Positions 50,473 through 58,115 of a stretch of DNA of 64,000 nucleotides are shown in pieces. This DNA comes from JBGSMF01 sp041740315 (lineage in GTDB: Bacteria > Chloroflexota > Anaerolineae > Fen-1058), in the NCBI GenBank assembly GCA_041740315.1, contig JBGSMF010000337.1, forward strand, positions 1 to 64,000, written 5' to 3'. The notes below the pieces were generated by a model that worked only from the letters and a program-made list of their open reading frames with translations, was not told the origin of the DNA and did not search any database. The position numbers and the translations under genes were made by a program. How positions within the stretch are numbered: the stretch's first letter is position 1; each line of letters starts with the position of its first letter.

Positions 50473-51087
50473 ATGACAATGACAATGATGGCGAGAGCAG
50501 TTATTTTTGATTGGGGCGGCGTGCTGATGCGCACGGTTGATGAGCAGCCGCGCCGCGCGCTTGAAGCGCAGTATGGCCTGGCACAAGGCAGTGTAGAAAA
50601 GCTGGTTTTTGGCAGCCCGCTGTGGGGACGTTGCCAAAAGGGCGAATTGAGCGATGAGGAATTTTGGGCCAAGTGGGGACAGCAGCGCGGTCTTGCCTCT
50701 GAAGCAACAACCGACTTGCGCCGCCGATTTTTTATTGGTGACCAATTGGATGAGGCGCTGGTGGTCTTTATCCGCTCGCTGCGCCCCAGGCTCAAGACAG
50801 CCTTGTTATCCAACTTTTCAGCCTGCCTGCGAGACTTGCTGGCAGAATACAACCTGGGCGATGCCTTTGACGCGGTTGTTATCTCGGCAGAAGAGGGCGT
50901 GGTCAAGCCAGAGGCGCGCATTTACCAGATTGCCTGCCAGCGCCTGAATGTGCTGCCCAGCCAGGCGGTGTTGGTGGATGATTTTATAGAAAACGTCGAG
51001 GGTGCGCGGCGGGCCGGGCTGGGCGCTATCCACTTTGTGTCTGCCGCGCAGGCAATTGCGGCACTGCGGCAAATGTTTGACATGTAA
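50473..51087 (+). CDS. HAD-superfamily hydrolase
   Basis: The 204-residue protein has motif I FDWGGVL (nucleophile Asp), motif II LLSNFS, Lys in VVKPEARIY and motif III VLVDDFIENVEGARRAG, i.e. a subfamily IA HAD with a helical cap. The Gly-Gly after the nucleophile (instead of DxDGT) is common in this branch, which includes epoxide-hydrolase-N-like and phosphatase members. The substrate is unknown. The start could be ATG 50473 or the later ATGs near 50488. Confidence 0.88.
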   Translation: MTMTMMARAVIFDWGGVLMRTVDEQPRRALEAQYGLAQGSVEKLVFGSPLWGRCQKGELSDEEFWAKWGQQRGLASEATTDLRRRFFIGDQLDEALVVFIRSLRPRLKTALLSNFSACLRDLLAEYNLGDAFDAVVISAEEGVVKPEARIYQIACQRLNVLPSQAVLVDDFIENVEGARRAGLGAIHFVSAAQAIAALRQMFDM

Positions 51088-51092
51088 GGTGC

Positions 51093-51121
51093 TTGCTGTA
51101 AGCGGGGTGAGCGGTTATAAT
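51093..51121 (+). promoter_or_regulatory. Promoter of the DUF6391-holA unit
   Basis: TTGCTG (51093-51098), a 17-bp spacer and consensus TATAAT (51116-51121) lie just upstream of the AAAGGTGAGG ribosome site. Confidence 0.75.
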
Positions 51122-51143
51122 ACGTTTGAAAGGTGAGGCAGAG

Positions 51144-51644
51144 ATGAGTATTTTAGATATTGGGTTTATCGCGCGTACCCGGCGCAACCATGCGCTCGAG
51201 CACGCCACCATTCACGTTTTGTCGCAGCGCCACCCTGGCATCAGCCTGGTGGGCCGTTCAACGCCGTTTGGATATTACATCTATGGCGAGGTCACCACCG
51301 ATCAAGTTGCTGCGGGGGCGAACGAAGCCTTGCGCCGCCTCAAGGCGGGCGAGCGCCGGCTGGCCATTCACCCGGGTTGCGGCACCAATCTGGTTACCTC
51401 GGGCATGCTGGCTGGCGGTGGAGCCTTTGTTGCAATGGGCGGGCGGAGCAAGAAATGGAGTTGGGATCGCCTGCCGGTGGTGCTTTCGGTGACAATGATT
51501 GCTTTGGTTTTGGCGCAACCGCTAGGCCCAATCGTTCAAGAGCGCATCACCACTTTGCCCGATGTGGGCGAACTGGGCATCACCGGCGTGCAAGATGTCT
51601 CGCGCGGCGGGATCAAGGCTCATAGGATAAGCACGCAGAGCTAA
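51144..51644 (+). CDS. DUF6391 family protein
   Basis: The 166-residue protein has the conserved RRNHALEHATIHVL and LAIHPGCGTNLVTSG motifs of DUF6391. One or two membrane segments follow (about 100-140). The His and Cys residues in these motifs could bind a metal, but no function is known. ATG 51144 is selected for its ribosome site. holA follows 24 bp later. Confidence 0.8.
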   Translation: MSILDIGFIARTRRNHALEHATIHVLSQRHPGISLVGRSTPFGYYIYGEVTTDQVAAGANEALRRLKAGERRLAIHPGCGTNLVTSGMLAGGGAFVAMGGRSKKWSWDRLPVVLSVTMIALVLAQPLGPIVQERITTLPDVGELGITGVQDVSRGGIKAHRISTQS

Positions 51645-51668
51645 CGCCCATACTCCTTTCTACAAGCC

Positions 51669-52673
51669 ATGTTTTACATTTTCCACGGCGACGACGAGTT
51701 GGCCCGCGCAGAGCAGGTGGCCGCATTCAAGACCAGGGTCGGAGATGCCACCGTGCGCGACTTGAATATCACTGTGCTAGAAGGCCGCAAGGTGACACTG
51801 TCAGAGCTGCGCTTTGCGTGCGATAGCGTGCCTTTCTTGGCCGACAAGCGGCTGGTGATTGTGCAGGATCTGTTGAGTGGGTTGGTAGCCCGCCGTGGCA
51901 AAAAGGGCGGCGCCGAAACGGACGCATCAGTTGCGCAAAAGGCTTTTTTGGATGAGCTGTTGGCCTATTTGCCCACTCTTCCTGAAACCACTCGCCTGAT
52001 TTTTGTAGAAGCTCGCCCGCTGCCTGCCCATCACCCCGTCATCAAGCTGGCTGCCTCGATAGACAAGCGCACCGTGCACCAGTTCCAATTGCCGCCGCCC
52101 GGCCAATTGGCCCATTGGGTTGTTGACCGCGCCAAGCATCACGGCGGGCAGCTTGCGCCGGCAGCCGCCACGCTGCTGGCCGAGTTTTCTGGCGGCGACT
52201 TGCGCGCGCTGGATCAAAATATCGTCAAGCTGCTGACTTTTGTCAATTGGTCCAGGCCGGTAAGCGCCGACGATGTGCGGCTGCTGGTGCACGATGTTCA
52301 CCAGGGCGATGTGTTTGCGATGGTTGACGCGCTGGCGCAGGGCAACGGTCAGGTGGCGGCGCGCGAGCTGCATCGCTTGCTCGATTCGGGCGAGGCGGCC
52401 CTGAGCTTGATGGCGATGATCATTCGCCAGTTTCGGCTGTTGATTTTGCTCAAAGAGCTGGATGGGCAAAATATCACCGGCGATGCGGCCGCGGCCAAGC
52501 TGGGCCTTCACCCTTATGTGGCCAAAAAACTGGGAGCGCAGACGCGCGCGTTTACCATGGATCAACTGGAGGCGGTTTACCGCCGCCTGCAAGAGATTGA
52601 CTTTGAAATCAAGACTGGCCAGACCGAGGACATTGTGGCGTTGGATGTGCTGGTAGCAGGCCTGTCTATCTAA
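51669..52673 (+). CDS. holA: DNA polymerase III subunit delta
   Basis: The 334-residue protein has the delta-subunit layout: an N-terminal AAA+-like domain without Walker A (MFYIFHGDDELARAEQV, VPFLADKRLVIVQDL), LIFVEARPLP, a central helical part and a C-terminal collar domain with SGEAALSLMAMIIRQFRLL and EDIVALDVLV. Delta opens the beta clamp within the clamp loader. It ends before a ~100-bp nested hairpin. Confidence 0.93.
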   Translation: MFYIFHGDDELARAEQVAAFKTRVGDATVRDLNITVLEGRKVTLSELRFACDSVPFLADKRLVIVQDLLSGLVARRGKKGGAETDASVAQKAFLDELLAYLPTLPETTRLIFVEARPLPAHHPVIKLAASIDKRTVHQFQLPPPGQLAHWVVDRAKHHGGQLAPAAATLLAEFSGGDLRALDQNIVKLLTFVNWSRPVSADDVRLLVHDVHQGDVFAMVDALAQGNGQVAARELHRLLDSGEAALSLMAMIIRQFRLLILLKELDGQNITGDAAAAKLGLHPYVAKKLGAQTRAFTMDQLEAVYRRLQEIDFEIKTGQTEDIVALDVLVAGLSI

Positions 52674-52676
52674 TTC

Positions 52677-52775
52677 TTGTTGGGAAACCCCGTAAAAGCG
52701 GCACGCTTTGCGCCATGCCGCTTGGCATAGGCTGACATGACGCAAAGCGTGTCAACCTACTTTCCCGACAAAAAC
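52677..52775 (+). terminator. Large nested hairpin after holA
   Basis: TTGTTGGGAAA near 52678 pairs with TTTCCCGACAA (ending about 52772), and CACGCTTTGCG (52702-52712) pairs with CGCAAAGCGTG (52741-52751). The whole structure ends one base or so before the terminal-inverted-repeat element. Confidence 0.55.
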
Positions 52776-52900
52776 GTAACTACTCAGCCGGCACCCTTCG
52801 ACCTGTCTGCCGACAGAGCAGGCTACGCGCCGCGCATCCTGAGCGAAGTGAAACGCAGTCGAAGGAGCGCGGCGCTCCGCTCAGGATGCTGAGTAGTTAC
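52776..52900. repeat. Terminal-inverted-repeat element, copy 2 (125 bp)
   Basis: It is bounded by GTAACTACTCAGC (52776-52788) and its exact complement GCTGAGTAGTTAC (52888-52900). Within lies another palindrome, GCATCCTGAGCG/CGCTCAGGATGC plus CTTCGAC/GTCGAAG. It ends 11 bp beyond the stop of the radical SAM gene. Confidence 0.85.
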
Positions 52901-52911
52901 ACAAAAACTAT

Positions 52912-54000
52912 CTATGCCAGCGGTTTGGCTCTATTGCGGTTGAGGCGCAAAAAAGGTTCTTCACCCTCCAGGCTGCCGTAGCAGACCTGAGCAGAAGCTT
53001 TGCAGCCCCCCTGGCACTCGTTGCGCAGCGCGCAGGGCGCGCAAAAGGCCGGCACAGCGGCGACAAAACCTGCCAGGCGAGCGGGGGCGATGATGTGGGC
53101 GAATGGCTCGTCCCAGGCATTGCCCAAGATGGTGGGCGTGTGATTGCACGGGCGCACATTGCCCGCCGTGTCAAGCGTGTAATAGGCGCGGCTGGAACCG
53201 GCGGCGCAAAACCCAAAGCCCAGGTGCGGGTAAGCCGAGTTGTCTATCAGGCAGGGCTGAATGGGGATGGAGCACGCCACCGATAGCTTGAACTCTTGGG
53301 TGGCGGCCTCGGCCACCTCTAACGCGGCGCGCATTTCTTCCACAGTCGGCAGCAATTCTTCAATATTCCCCGCCCCTCGCCCTCCAGGGTTGAAACGGTT
53401 TAGCATCACCCCGCGCACGCCAAAAGCAAAGGCCAGTTTGAGCGTATCGTGCAGGTGGGCAATGTTATGGCGGGTGGCCACAAATACGGCCACGGCCTGC
53501 CCCTGATGATAGCGAATGTGCGCCAGCGCCGCCAGCACCGCGTCGAACGCGCCCGTAGCGCCAGACAGCGCATCGTGCGCCTCGCGGCGAAAGCTGAGCA
53601 GCGGCAGCTCAAACAACCCCACCCCGCGCTCAATCAACTCGGCTGCCAACTCGTCGGTGAGGAGATGGCCGTTGCTGATGAGGTTGACGCGCGCGCCACG
53701 CTCGGCCAGAAAGCTGACAATGTCCGGCAGGTCGGGGCGCAGCAGCGGCTCGCCGCCGGTCAGCGTGACGTGAGTGCAGTCTATCTGGTCGAGGACGTGA
53801 GCCAGCAGCGGACGCACGTCGGACCTCTCTTTCCCCCTAGGCCCCCCTTCCTCTTTCGGCGAGAGAGGAAGGGGAGCAGTGGAAAGCGCAGAGGGGGTGG
53901 CGGGGTCAGGGTGGTTCCAATAGTTGTAGCAATGCAGGCAGGCGTGATTGCAGGCCGGGGTGACTTCGAGAATGATGGTTTGCAGGCGCGGGCGGGTCAT
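52912..54000 (-). CDS. Radical SAM/SPASM-domain protein
   Basis: The 362-residue protein has the radical SAM cluster motif CNHACLHC (Cys 17, 21, 24), TLTGGEPLLR and a partial TIM barrel. A C-terminal SPASM-type region carries cysteines (FCAAGSS, VRPCNHTP, FCAPCALRNECQGGCKASA) for auxiliary Fe-S clusters. SPASM enzymes often modify peptides or proteins. Its ATG overlaps the stop of the upstream lipoprotein (ATGA), so a shared pathway is likely. Residues about 36-60 are a low-complexity insertion (STAPLPLSPKEEGGPRGKER) encoded by a dispersed palindromic repeat at 53844-53874. The natural substrate may be the three coupled lipoproteins. Confidence 0.88.
   Translation of the reverse strand: MTRPRLQTIILEVTPACNHACLHCYNYWNHPDPATPSALSTAPLPLSPKEEGGPRGKERSDVRPLLAHVLDQIDCTHVTLTGGEPLLRPDLPDIVSFLAERGARVNLISNGHLLTDELAAELIERGVGLFELPLLSFRREAHDALSGATGAFDAVLAALAHIRYHQGQAVAVFVATRHNIAHLHDTLKLAFAFGVRGVMLNRFNPGGRGAGNIEELLPTVEEMRAALEVAEAATQEFKLSVACSIPIQPCLIDNSAYPHLGFGFCAAGSSRAYYTLDTAGNVRPCNHTPTILGNAWDEPFAHIIAPARLAGFVAAVPAFCAPCALRNECQGGCKASAQVCYGSLEGEEPFLRLNRNRAKPLA
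53844..53874. repeat. Palindromic repeat inside the radical SAM gene
   Basis: CCCCTTCCTCT (53844-53854) and AGAGGAAGGGG (53864-53874) pair perfectly. The repeat is read in frame and lengthens the loop after the CxxxCxxC motif. Similar text stands intergenically near 23530-23575. Confidence 0.65.
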
Positions 54001-54686
54001 TTTTGCTCCACTAGCAGCCTGGCCAAAAGGCGCGCTGCCTCAGCCGATTCGGGCGGGATATCCATCTCCAGTTCGGGCCACTGGGGATAAGCTTGAGCAG
54101 CCTGCCCTGCTTGCAGCACGGCGTCAATAAAAGCCTGCTCTTCCTCGTCGGACATTGCCAGGAAGGCAATGTCTCGCTCGATGGCAGCCTGGGCCTGGGC
54201 AACGACGGCCGGGTCAAGGCTGCTGCGCTGCGACATTTCGATGAGCGCCTGGGCCTGTTGGGCCAGCTCGTCGCTGCTTTGAGAGCCATAGACGGGGCCG
54301 GGCGAGGGTTTGTAACAAGTGACGCCCGAATTGAGCATCCAGATGTGGTGGGCCGCCGCTTCAAAAGCGGCTTGCATATCTTGGGCCACAGCAGAGTCGA
54401 GCTGCCCGGCTTGCGCCAGCTTGTCTAGCGCCGCGCGGTGGTTGGCGATCAGGCTTTCCAGCGTCTTTTGGCCAAGCTCACCTTTGGGGGCATCTTGGGC
54501 CAACTGCTTTAGCCCCACCCACTGCGCGCGCACGCTGGCCCAATCGTCGCCTTGGCTGCCTTTTGCTGGGGTGGGCTCAGAGGTCACCGCTGCATAGCAG
54601 GTTGTCTGGGGTTGGCAGCTAGCCAGCGCCAGCGATGCCAGCAGCACTCCCGTATTGCGAAGAAATTCTCGCCGACTAGGTTTCAT
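53997..54686 (-). CDS. Tat lipoprotein with TCY motifs, paralogue A
   Basis: The 229-residue protein starts with a twin-arginine signal (SRREFLRNTG) and lipobox LASC (Cys 24). A short linker carries the first Thr-Cys-Tyr (29-31), followed by GSQGDDW and a helical domain. A second TCY (123-125) follows AAFEAAAHHIWMLNSGV and precedes KPSPGPVY. The C-terminus ends DIPPESAEAARLLARLL. It is paralogous to the two proteins upstream in the same operon. The strong AGGAGG site supports ATG 54686. I know no named family; the TCY tripeptides are the conserved Cys sites and the possible targets of the coupled radical SAM enzyme. Confidence 0.82.
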   Translation of the reverse strand: MKPSRREFLRNTGVLLASLALASCQPQTTCYAAVTSEPTPAKGSQGDDWASVRAQWVGLKQLAQDAPKGELGQKTLESLIANHRAALDKLAQAGQLDSAVAQDMQAAFEAAAHHIWMLNSGVTCYKPSPGPVYGSQSSDELAQQAQALIEMSQRSSLDPAVVAQAQAAIERDIAFLAMSDEEEQAFIDAVLQAGQAAQAYPQWPELEMDIPPESAEAARLLARLLVEQK

Positions 54687-54697
54687 TTGGCCTCCTT

Positions 54698-55342
54698 TTA
54701 CTTGTCCAGCAACAAATCTACCAGCAGGCGCGCCGCCTCGGCAGATTCGGGAGGAATATCCAGATCAATTTCGGTGAGGGAGGGAAACTTTAACGAATCG
54801 CCAGCGGCATCCCTCACGGCTTTGGTGAGCGAGGTCTTTTCGCTCTCTGGCATAGCCAGGAAGGCAATGTCGCGCTCGATGGCGGTTTGGGCCTGAGCGA
54901 CGGTGGCGTTGTCAATGTTGCTGCGCTCAGACATCTCTAGCAGCGCCTCGGCCTGTTTAGCCAAGTTGCTGCTGCTCTCGACCTGATACTCGGGCCCTAT
55001 CATCGGCTCGTAGCAGGTGATGGGGGCGTTGGCCCGCCAGACGTGGTAAGCGGCGCCGTCAAAGGCGGCTTGCATATCCTCGGCCACGGCAGAATCCAGC
55101 TTGCCGGCGGCCACCAGCCGGTCTAACGCGGCGCGATGTTCGGCGGCTAGGCGCTGGCGTGTCTTGTCGCCACGGTCGGCATCTTGGGCGTCTTGGGCCA
55201 GGCCTTCCAGCCCGGCCCACTGTTGGCGCAGGTCGTCCCAATCGTCGCCCTGGCTGCCGCCTGGGATGGCGCAGCGCGCTGCGGCCAGAGCTGCCAGCGC
55301 AATGCCAAGGCGCTGAAGAAATTCACGGCGGGTGGTAGACAT
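54698..55342 (-). CDS. Tat lipoprotein with TCY motif, paralogue B
   Basis: The 214-residue protein has the Tat signal TRREFLQRLG and lipid-anchor Cys 24 (ARC, a poor lipobox). GSQGDDWDDLRQQWAGL follows, then the helical domain and a single TCY (109-111, in ANAPITCYEPMIGPEY). It ends DIPPESAEAARLLVDLL like paralogue A. It lacks the N-terminal TCY of A and C. GAGGATAAG precedes the ATG. It is the middle gene of the three, spaced 10-11 bp from its neighbours. Confidence 0.82.
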   Translation of the reverse strand: MSTTRREFLQRLGIALAALAAARCAIPGGSQGDDWDDLRQQWAGLEGLAQDAQDADRGDKTRQRLAAEHRAALDRLVAAGKLDSAVAEDMQAAFDGAAYHVWRANAPITCYEPMIGPEYQVESSSNLAKQAEALLEMSERSNIDNATVAQAQTAIERDIAFLAMPESEKTSLTKAVRDAAGDSLKFPSLTEIDLDIPPESAEAARLLVDLLLDK

Positions 55343-55352
55343 ATTCTTATCC

Positions 55353-56027
55353 TCACTGTTTCAGCAATAGCCACACCAAGATGCGCGCGGCCTCGATTTC
55401 TTCTGGCGCAGCCTGGATAGTTTCTAGCTCGTCAGGCTGTTGGCCCGCGCCAAATTGCGATAGCCAGGCAATATCACGTTCGAGCGCGGCCTGGGCCTGG
55501 GCAATCGTGGCCGATTCGAGATTGCTTTGGCCGGCCATCTCGGTCAGCGCGGCGGCCTGCTGCGTCAGATCCTCGCGTGGGTTGAATTCGGGTGGCAGGG
55601 CGATGTAGCAGGTGGCCATTTGGCGTTGGATGTGGGCGATGGCCTGCTCGAACGCCACGCCGATTTCTTGGGCCACGGCGGCCTCTAGCTCGCCGCCGGC
55701 AACCAAAGCGTCAAGCGCCTGGGTATGCCGTTGGCGCAGCTCACGGGAGAAATCCGTCTCTTCGTAAGATTGGAGCTGCTTGTTTTTCAGGCTCAGCCAA
55801 CAATCTCTAAGCGTGCCCCAGTGTGGGCTTGCGCCCAGGGCAGGGGTGGGTGTAGGTGGCATGGCTGTGTAGCACGTCATGGGCGCTGTAGGGGTAGGTT
55901 CGACCATTTCATAGCACGTGACAAATGGCGTTGGGGTCAGCCGGCGCGTCAATCCGCAGCCTGTGGTCAACAGGGCTGCCAGCGTGACGCCAAAAGCGCG
56001 GATAAACTCGCGGCGGGTGGGTTCCAT
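55353..56027 (-). CDS. Tat lipoprotein with TCY motifs, paralogue C
   Basis: The 224-residue protein has the Tat signal TRREFIRAFG and lipobox TTGC (Cys 24). A Pro/Thr-rich linker holds two TCY motifs (37-39 TCYEMVEPTPT, 51-53 TCYTAMPPTPT), and a third TCY (139-141, MATCYIALPPEF) lies in the helical domain. It is the most diverged of the three: its end reads EEIEAARILVWLLLKQ. ATG 56027 with AGGAGAAG upstream is preferred to an earlier in-frame start that would lie inside the inverted-repeat element. It is the first gene of the operon. Confidence 0.82.
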   Translation of the reverse strand: MEPTRREFIRAFGVTLAALLTTGCGLTRRLTPTPFVTCYEMVEPTPTAPMTCYTAMPPTPTPALGASPHWGTLRDCWLSLKNKQLQSYEETDFSRELRQRHTQALDALVAGGELEAAVAQEIGVAFEQAIAHIQRQMATCYIALPPEFNPREDLTQQAAALTEMAGQSNLESATIAQAQAALERDIAWLSQFGAGQQPDELETIQAAPEEIEAARILVWLLLKQ

Positions 56028-56041
56028 TTTCTTCTCCTTTG

Positions 56042-56162
56042 GTAACTGCTCAGGCATGTGCATTTATCTCACCACTAAGGACACCAAGGACACTAAGTAG
56101 ATTTCCTTTGTGTACTTTGTGCCCTTTGTGGTAAAAAAAATGAGCTATGGCTGAGTAGTTAC
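56042..56162. repeat. Terminal-inverted-repeat element, copy 3 (121 bp)
   Basis: It begins GTAACTGCTCAG and ends CTGAGTAGTTAC. The centre (ACTAAGGACACCAAGGACAC and TTTGTGCCCTTTGTGG-like text) is a different palindromic repeat from those of the other copies. It ends 14 bp upstream of the start codon of paralogue C, so it forms the 5' leader or promoter region of the operon. Confidence 0.82.
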
Positions 56163-56250
56163 CTCCTTTGAAAATTCAGCGATTGGCGTGCCAATTTGAC
56201 GCCAGGTAGTGGAGAAATGTTCCGCAAAGTGATTGTAGCGCAAAAGCGCC

Positions 56251-56284
56251 AAAATAAAAAACGCCGGGGAGAATGCCCCGGCGT
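56251..56284 (-). terminator. Intrinsic terminator of the small-gene operon
   Basis: On the minus strand ACGCCGGGG and CCCCGGCGT (56261-56284) form a 9-bp stem followed by TTTTTTATTTT. It ends the transcript coming from the FtsK-like operon. Confidence 0.88.
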
Positions 56285-56357
56285 CGCACTTTTAACGCAA
56301 GCGGGTAGCCTGCGTGTGCGCATTATGTTTTGAACTGCCTGGTTACAAACTGCCTGC

Positions 56358-56594
56358 TCACAAGCCGCTTGCTTCCATCACGCCCAGCCAAAAATGATTG
56401 GGCAGCACATTGTGCGCGGCCACCAAGCGAAGCGCGCCCAGCTTGGCTTCTTGGTTGCCGATCATGGTTGGATGAACATAACAGACATTTGGCACATGAC
56501 CGTATTTTTGCCGATAACGGTTGGCGGCGCGTTCTATTTTGTCTAGCAGGCTGCGGCCTGCATTGTCATCGAACCACAATAGCCCTTCTCGCAT
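56358..56594 (-). CDS. Hypothetical 78-residue protein
   Basis: A small soluble protein (MREGLLWFDDNAGRSLLDKI...) with a predicted N-terminal helix and a VCYVHPTMIG segment. No family is recognised. It is the last gene before a clear terminator, and 53 bp downstream of the DUF6504-like gene, so all three genes back to the FtsK-like ATPase probably form one operon under the LexA-boxed promoter at 58047-58075. Confidence 0.65.
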   Translation of the reverse strand: MREGLLWFDDNAGRSLLDKIERAANRYRQKYGHVPNVCYVHPTMIGNQEAKLGALRLVAAHNVLPNHFWLGVMEASGL

Positions 56595-56647
56595 AGTCTT
56601 GCCCCGTTTCCCTGCAAGATTGCAGACCCTAGCAAGATTGCTAGGTC

Positions 56648-56956
56648 CTAATCACGCTCGAAATATTCGACATGCCAGGAATTCTTTTTGACGTCTTGGT
56701 AAAGCTCAAAGCGGCCCTCTGCGCAGCGCACGCGGAAGCAATGCCGCTCTACCTCCCACAGCCAGCGATGCGATACCGTCCAACATCGCTCGACAGCGTG
56801 CACATCGTAACGCCTTCCCCGCCAGATAAAGCACTGTGGGAAATAGCCAAAACGCTTGGCTTCCATTCTGATTTTTTCACCCTGTGGACGCCGTCGCCGA
56901 GCATGCGAGCGGGCGCCAGACTGTTTGCTGTTTTGTCTAAATAATGTGATGCTCAT
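56648..56956 (-). CDS. DUF6504-like protein
   Basis: The 102-residue basic protein has an Arg-rich N-terminus and then PQCFIWRGRRYDVHAVERCW, WLWEVERHCFRVRCAEG and FELYQDVKKNSWHVEY. This matches the small DUF6504 family, often found next to error-prone polymerase or SOS genes in other phyla (from memory). Here it lies 17 bp downstream of an FtsK-like ATPase gene whose promoter has a LexA-type box, which agrees with a DNA-damage link. Confidence 0.7.
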   Translation of the reverse strand: MSITLFRQNSKQSGARSHARRRRPQGEKIRMEAKRFGYFPQCFIWRGRRYDVHAVERCWTVSHRWLWEVERHCFRVRCAEGRFELYQDVKKNSWHVEYFERD

Positions 56957-56973
56957 GGGTTATGATCTCCTCT

Positions 56974-58005
56974 TTAATGAGAAACTAGATTCCAACTGCG
57001 CATTCCGTTGTTCAATTGCTCAACCAATTGCCTGCCTTCGGCGGGTGTGGCAAAAGCGGCCTGAAAACGCCACAGCGCGCCTTGAGCTATGCCAATAAAA
57101 TCGCCGCGCCCCTTGAGCTTTTCTGCGCCGCTTTCTGCCAGGCCGGTTGCAGCATAGGCTTCATCCGAGTTGCCAACTTTGCCTACCAAACGCACCGGAA
57201 AAGCGGTTTGCGCCAGCGCCTCCGATGATGTTATGGTTATGGGCGGCTTTTGGGCGCAGGCAATGACGTGGATGCCGGCCCATCGCCCACGCTGGGTCAG
57301 GCGCGCCAGGGCCTGGGGCACATGGTCGCCAGCTATTTGCAACAATGGGTCTGTTTCATCTATAACAACAACAATGCGAGGCGCGCGGGTTTGGGTGCGC
57401 TCGCGTGTTTCTACCAAGCGCACCAGTTCATCTAGCGCGTCAAGCGCGTCGTTGACATTTTGGATTACAGGCCATAGCAGATGAGCAAGTTGGCCCAAAT
57501 GGCCAAGCGCACGCTGCTTGGGATCAATAAGGACGAACATCAACTGGCTGCGGCGATGTGATAGCGCCAGGCTAAGAATGATGGTTTGAGCCAGGGTTGT
57601 CTTGCCTGAACCCAGTGTGCCGAGGATATGAATGTGGCCAACCACTGGGCTGGGTAGGCGAACCAGCAATGGCGCGCCATCGTCAACGATGCCCAGCAAA
57701 GCCGTGAAAGAGGGTATTGGGTGACCAAGCCGCAAATAGGATTGCAGCAACTCAACCAGGCGAGTTGGCAAGTTGTGCGCAGTATGCCTTGGTTTGGACA
57801 AAAGGGTGAATGATGCGCCAGCGATCATTGCCAATTCTTTTGCCAGCCTTTGCACTCTATTGGATGGGGCAGTGAGATGTGGGAACAAGCTCAGGTTGGC
57901 AGCATGAGATGATAAATAGCTCACCATGCGAGTGGGTTCGCTATATGGCTGCCGCGATAATTCTGTACAAGTTGAATTTGTTTGAAACAATTGAGGTGCT
58001 TGCAT
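56974..58005 (-). CDS. FtsK/SpoIIIE-like ATPase
   Basis: The 343-residue protein has one RecA-like motor domain: Walker A GTLGSGKTTLAQ (about residue 130), FVLIDPKQRALG, Walker B RIVVVIDETDPLL and the arginine/sensor part GRWAGIHVIACAQKP. It lacks the membrane and gamma domains of full FtsK. It resembles free-standing DNA translocase or conjugation-like motors. The start is uncertain (ATG 58005 or ATG 57927). An SOS-type operator in its promoter suggests damage induction. Confidence 0.8.
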   Translation of the reverse strand: MQAPQLFQTNSTCTELSRQPYSEPTRMVSYLSSHAANLSLFPHLTAPSNRVQRLAKELAMIAGASFTLLSKPRHTAHNLPTRLVELLQSYLRLGHPIPSFTALLGIVDDGAPLLVRLPSPVVGHIHILGTLGSGKTTLAQTIILSLALSHRRSQLMFVLIDPKQRALGHLGQLAHLLWPVIQNVNDALDALDELVRLVETRERTQTRAPRIVVVIDETDPLLQIAGDHVPQALARLTQRGRWAGIHVIACAQKPPITITSSEALAQTAFPVRLVGKVGNSDEAYAATGLAESGAEKLKGRGDFIGIAQGALWRFQAAFATPAEGRQLVEQLNNGMRSWNLVSH

Positions 58006-58046
58006 GGCATTTATTAACCACCAGAACTATTGATCTGATTAACCCA

Positions 58047-58075
58047 ATTATACAGAACTTTTGTTCTGTTGTCAA
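58047..58075 (-). promoter_or_regulatory. Consensus promoter with LexA-type operator in the spacer
   Basis: On the minus strand TTGACA (58070-58075), a 17-bp spacer and TATAAT (58047-58052) form a perfect promoter. The spacer is nearly all taken up by the palindrome ACAGAAC-N4-GTTCTGT (58052-58069), which contains GAAC-N4-GTTC, the LexA box core of Gram-positive and Chloroflexota type. A repressor there would block RNA polymerase directly. Confidence 0.82.
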
Positions 58076-58115
58076 GAAAACACAGCAAAAAGGCAAAAAT
58101 TTAAGGAAAAGGGTC

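Noticed and set aside
52776..52900. Integron attC site
   Set aside because: The ~120-bp length and AAC...GTT ends are reminiscent of attC, but the right end reads GTTAC rather than GTTRRRY in all three copies, the arms are perfect rather than bulged, and no integrase is present.
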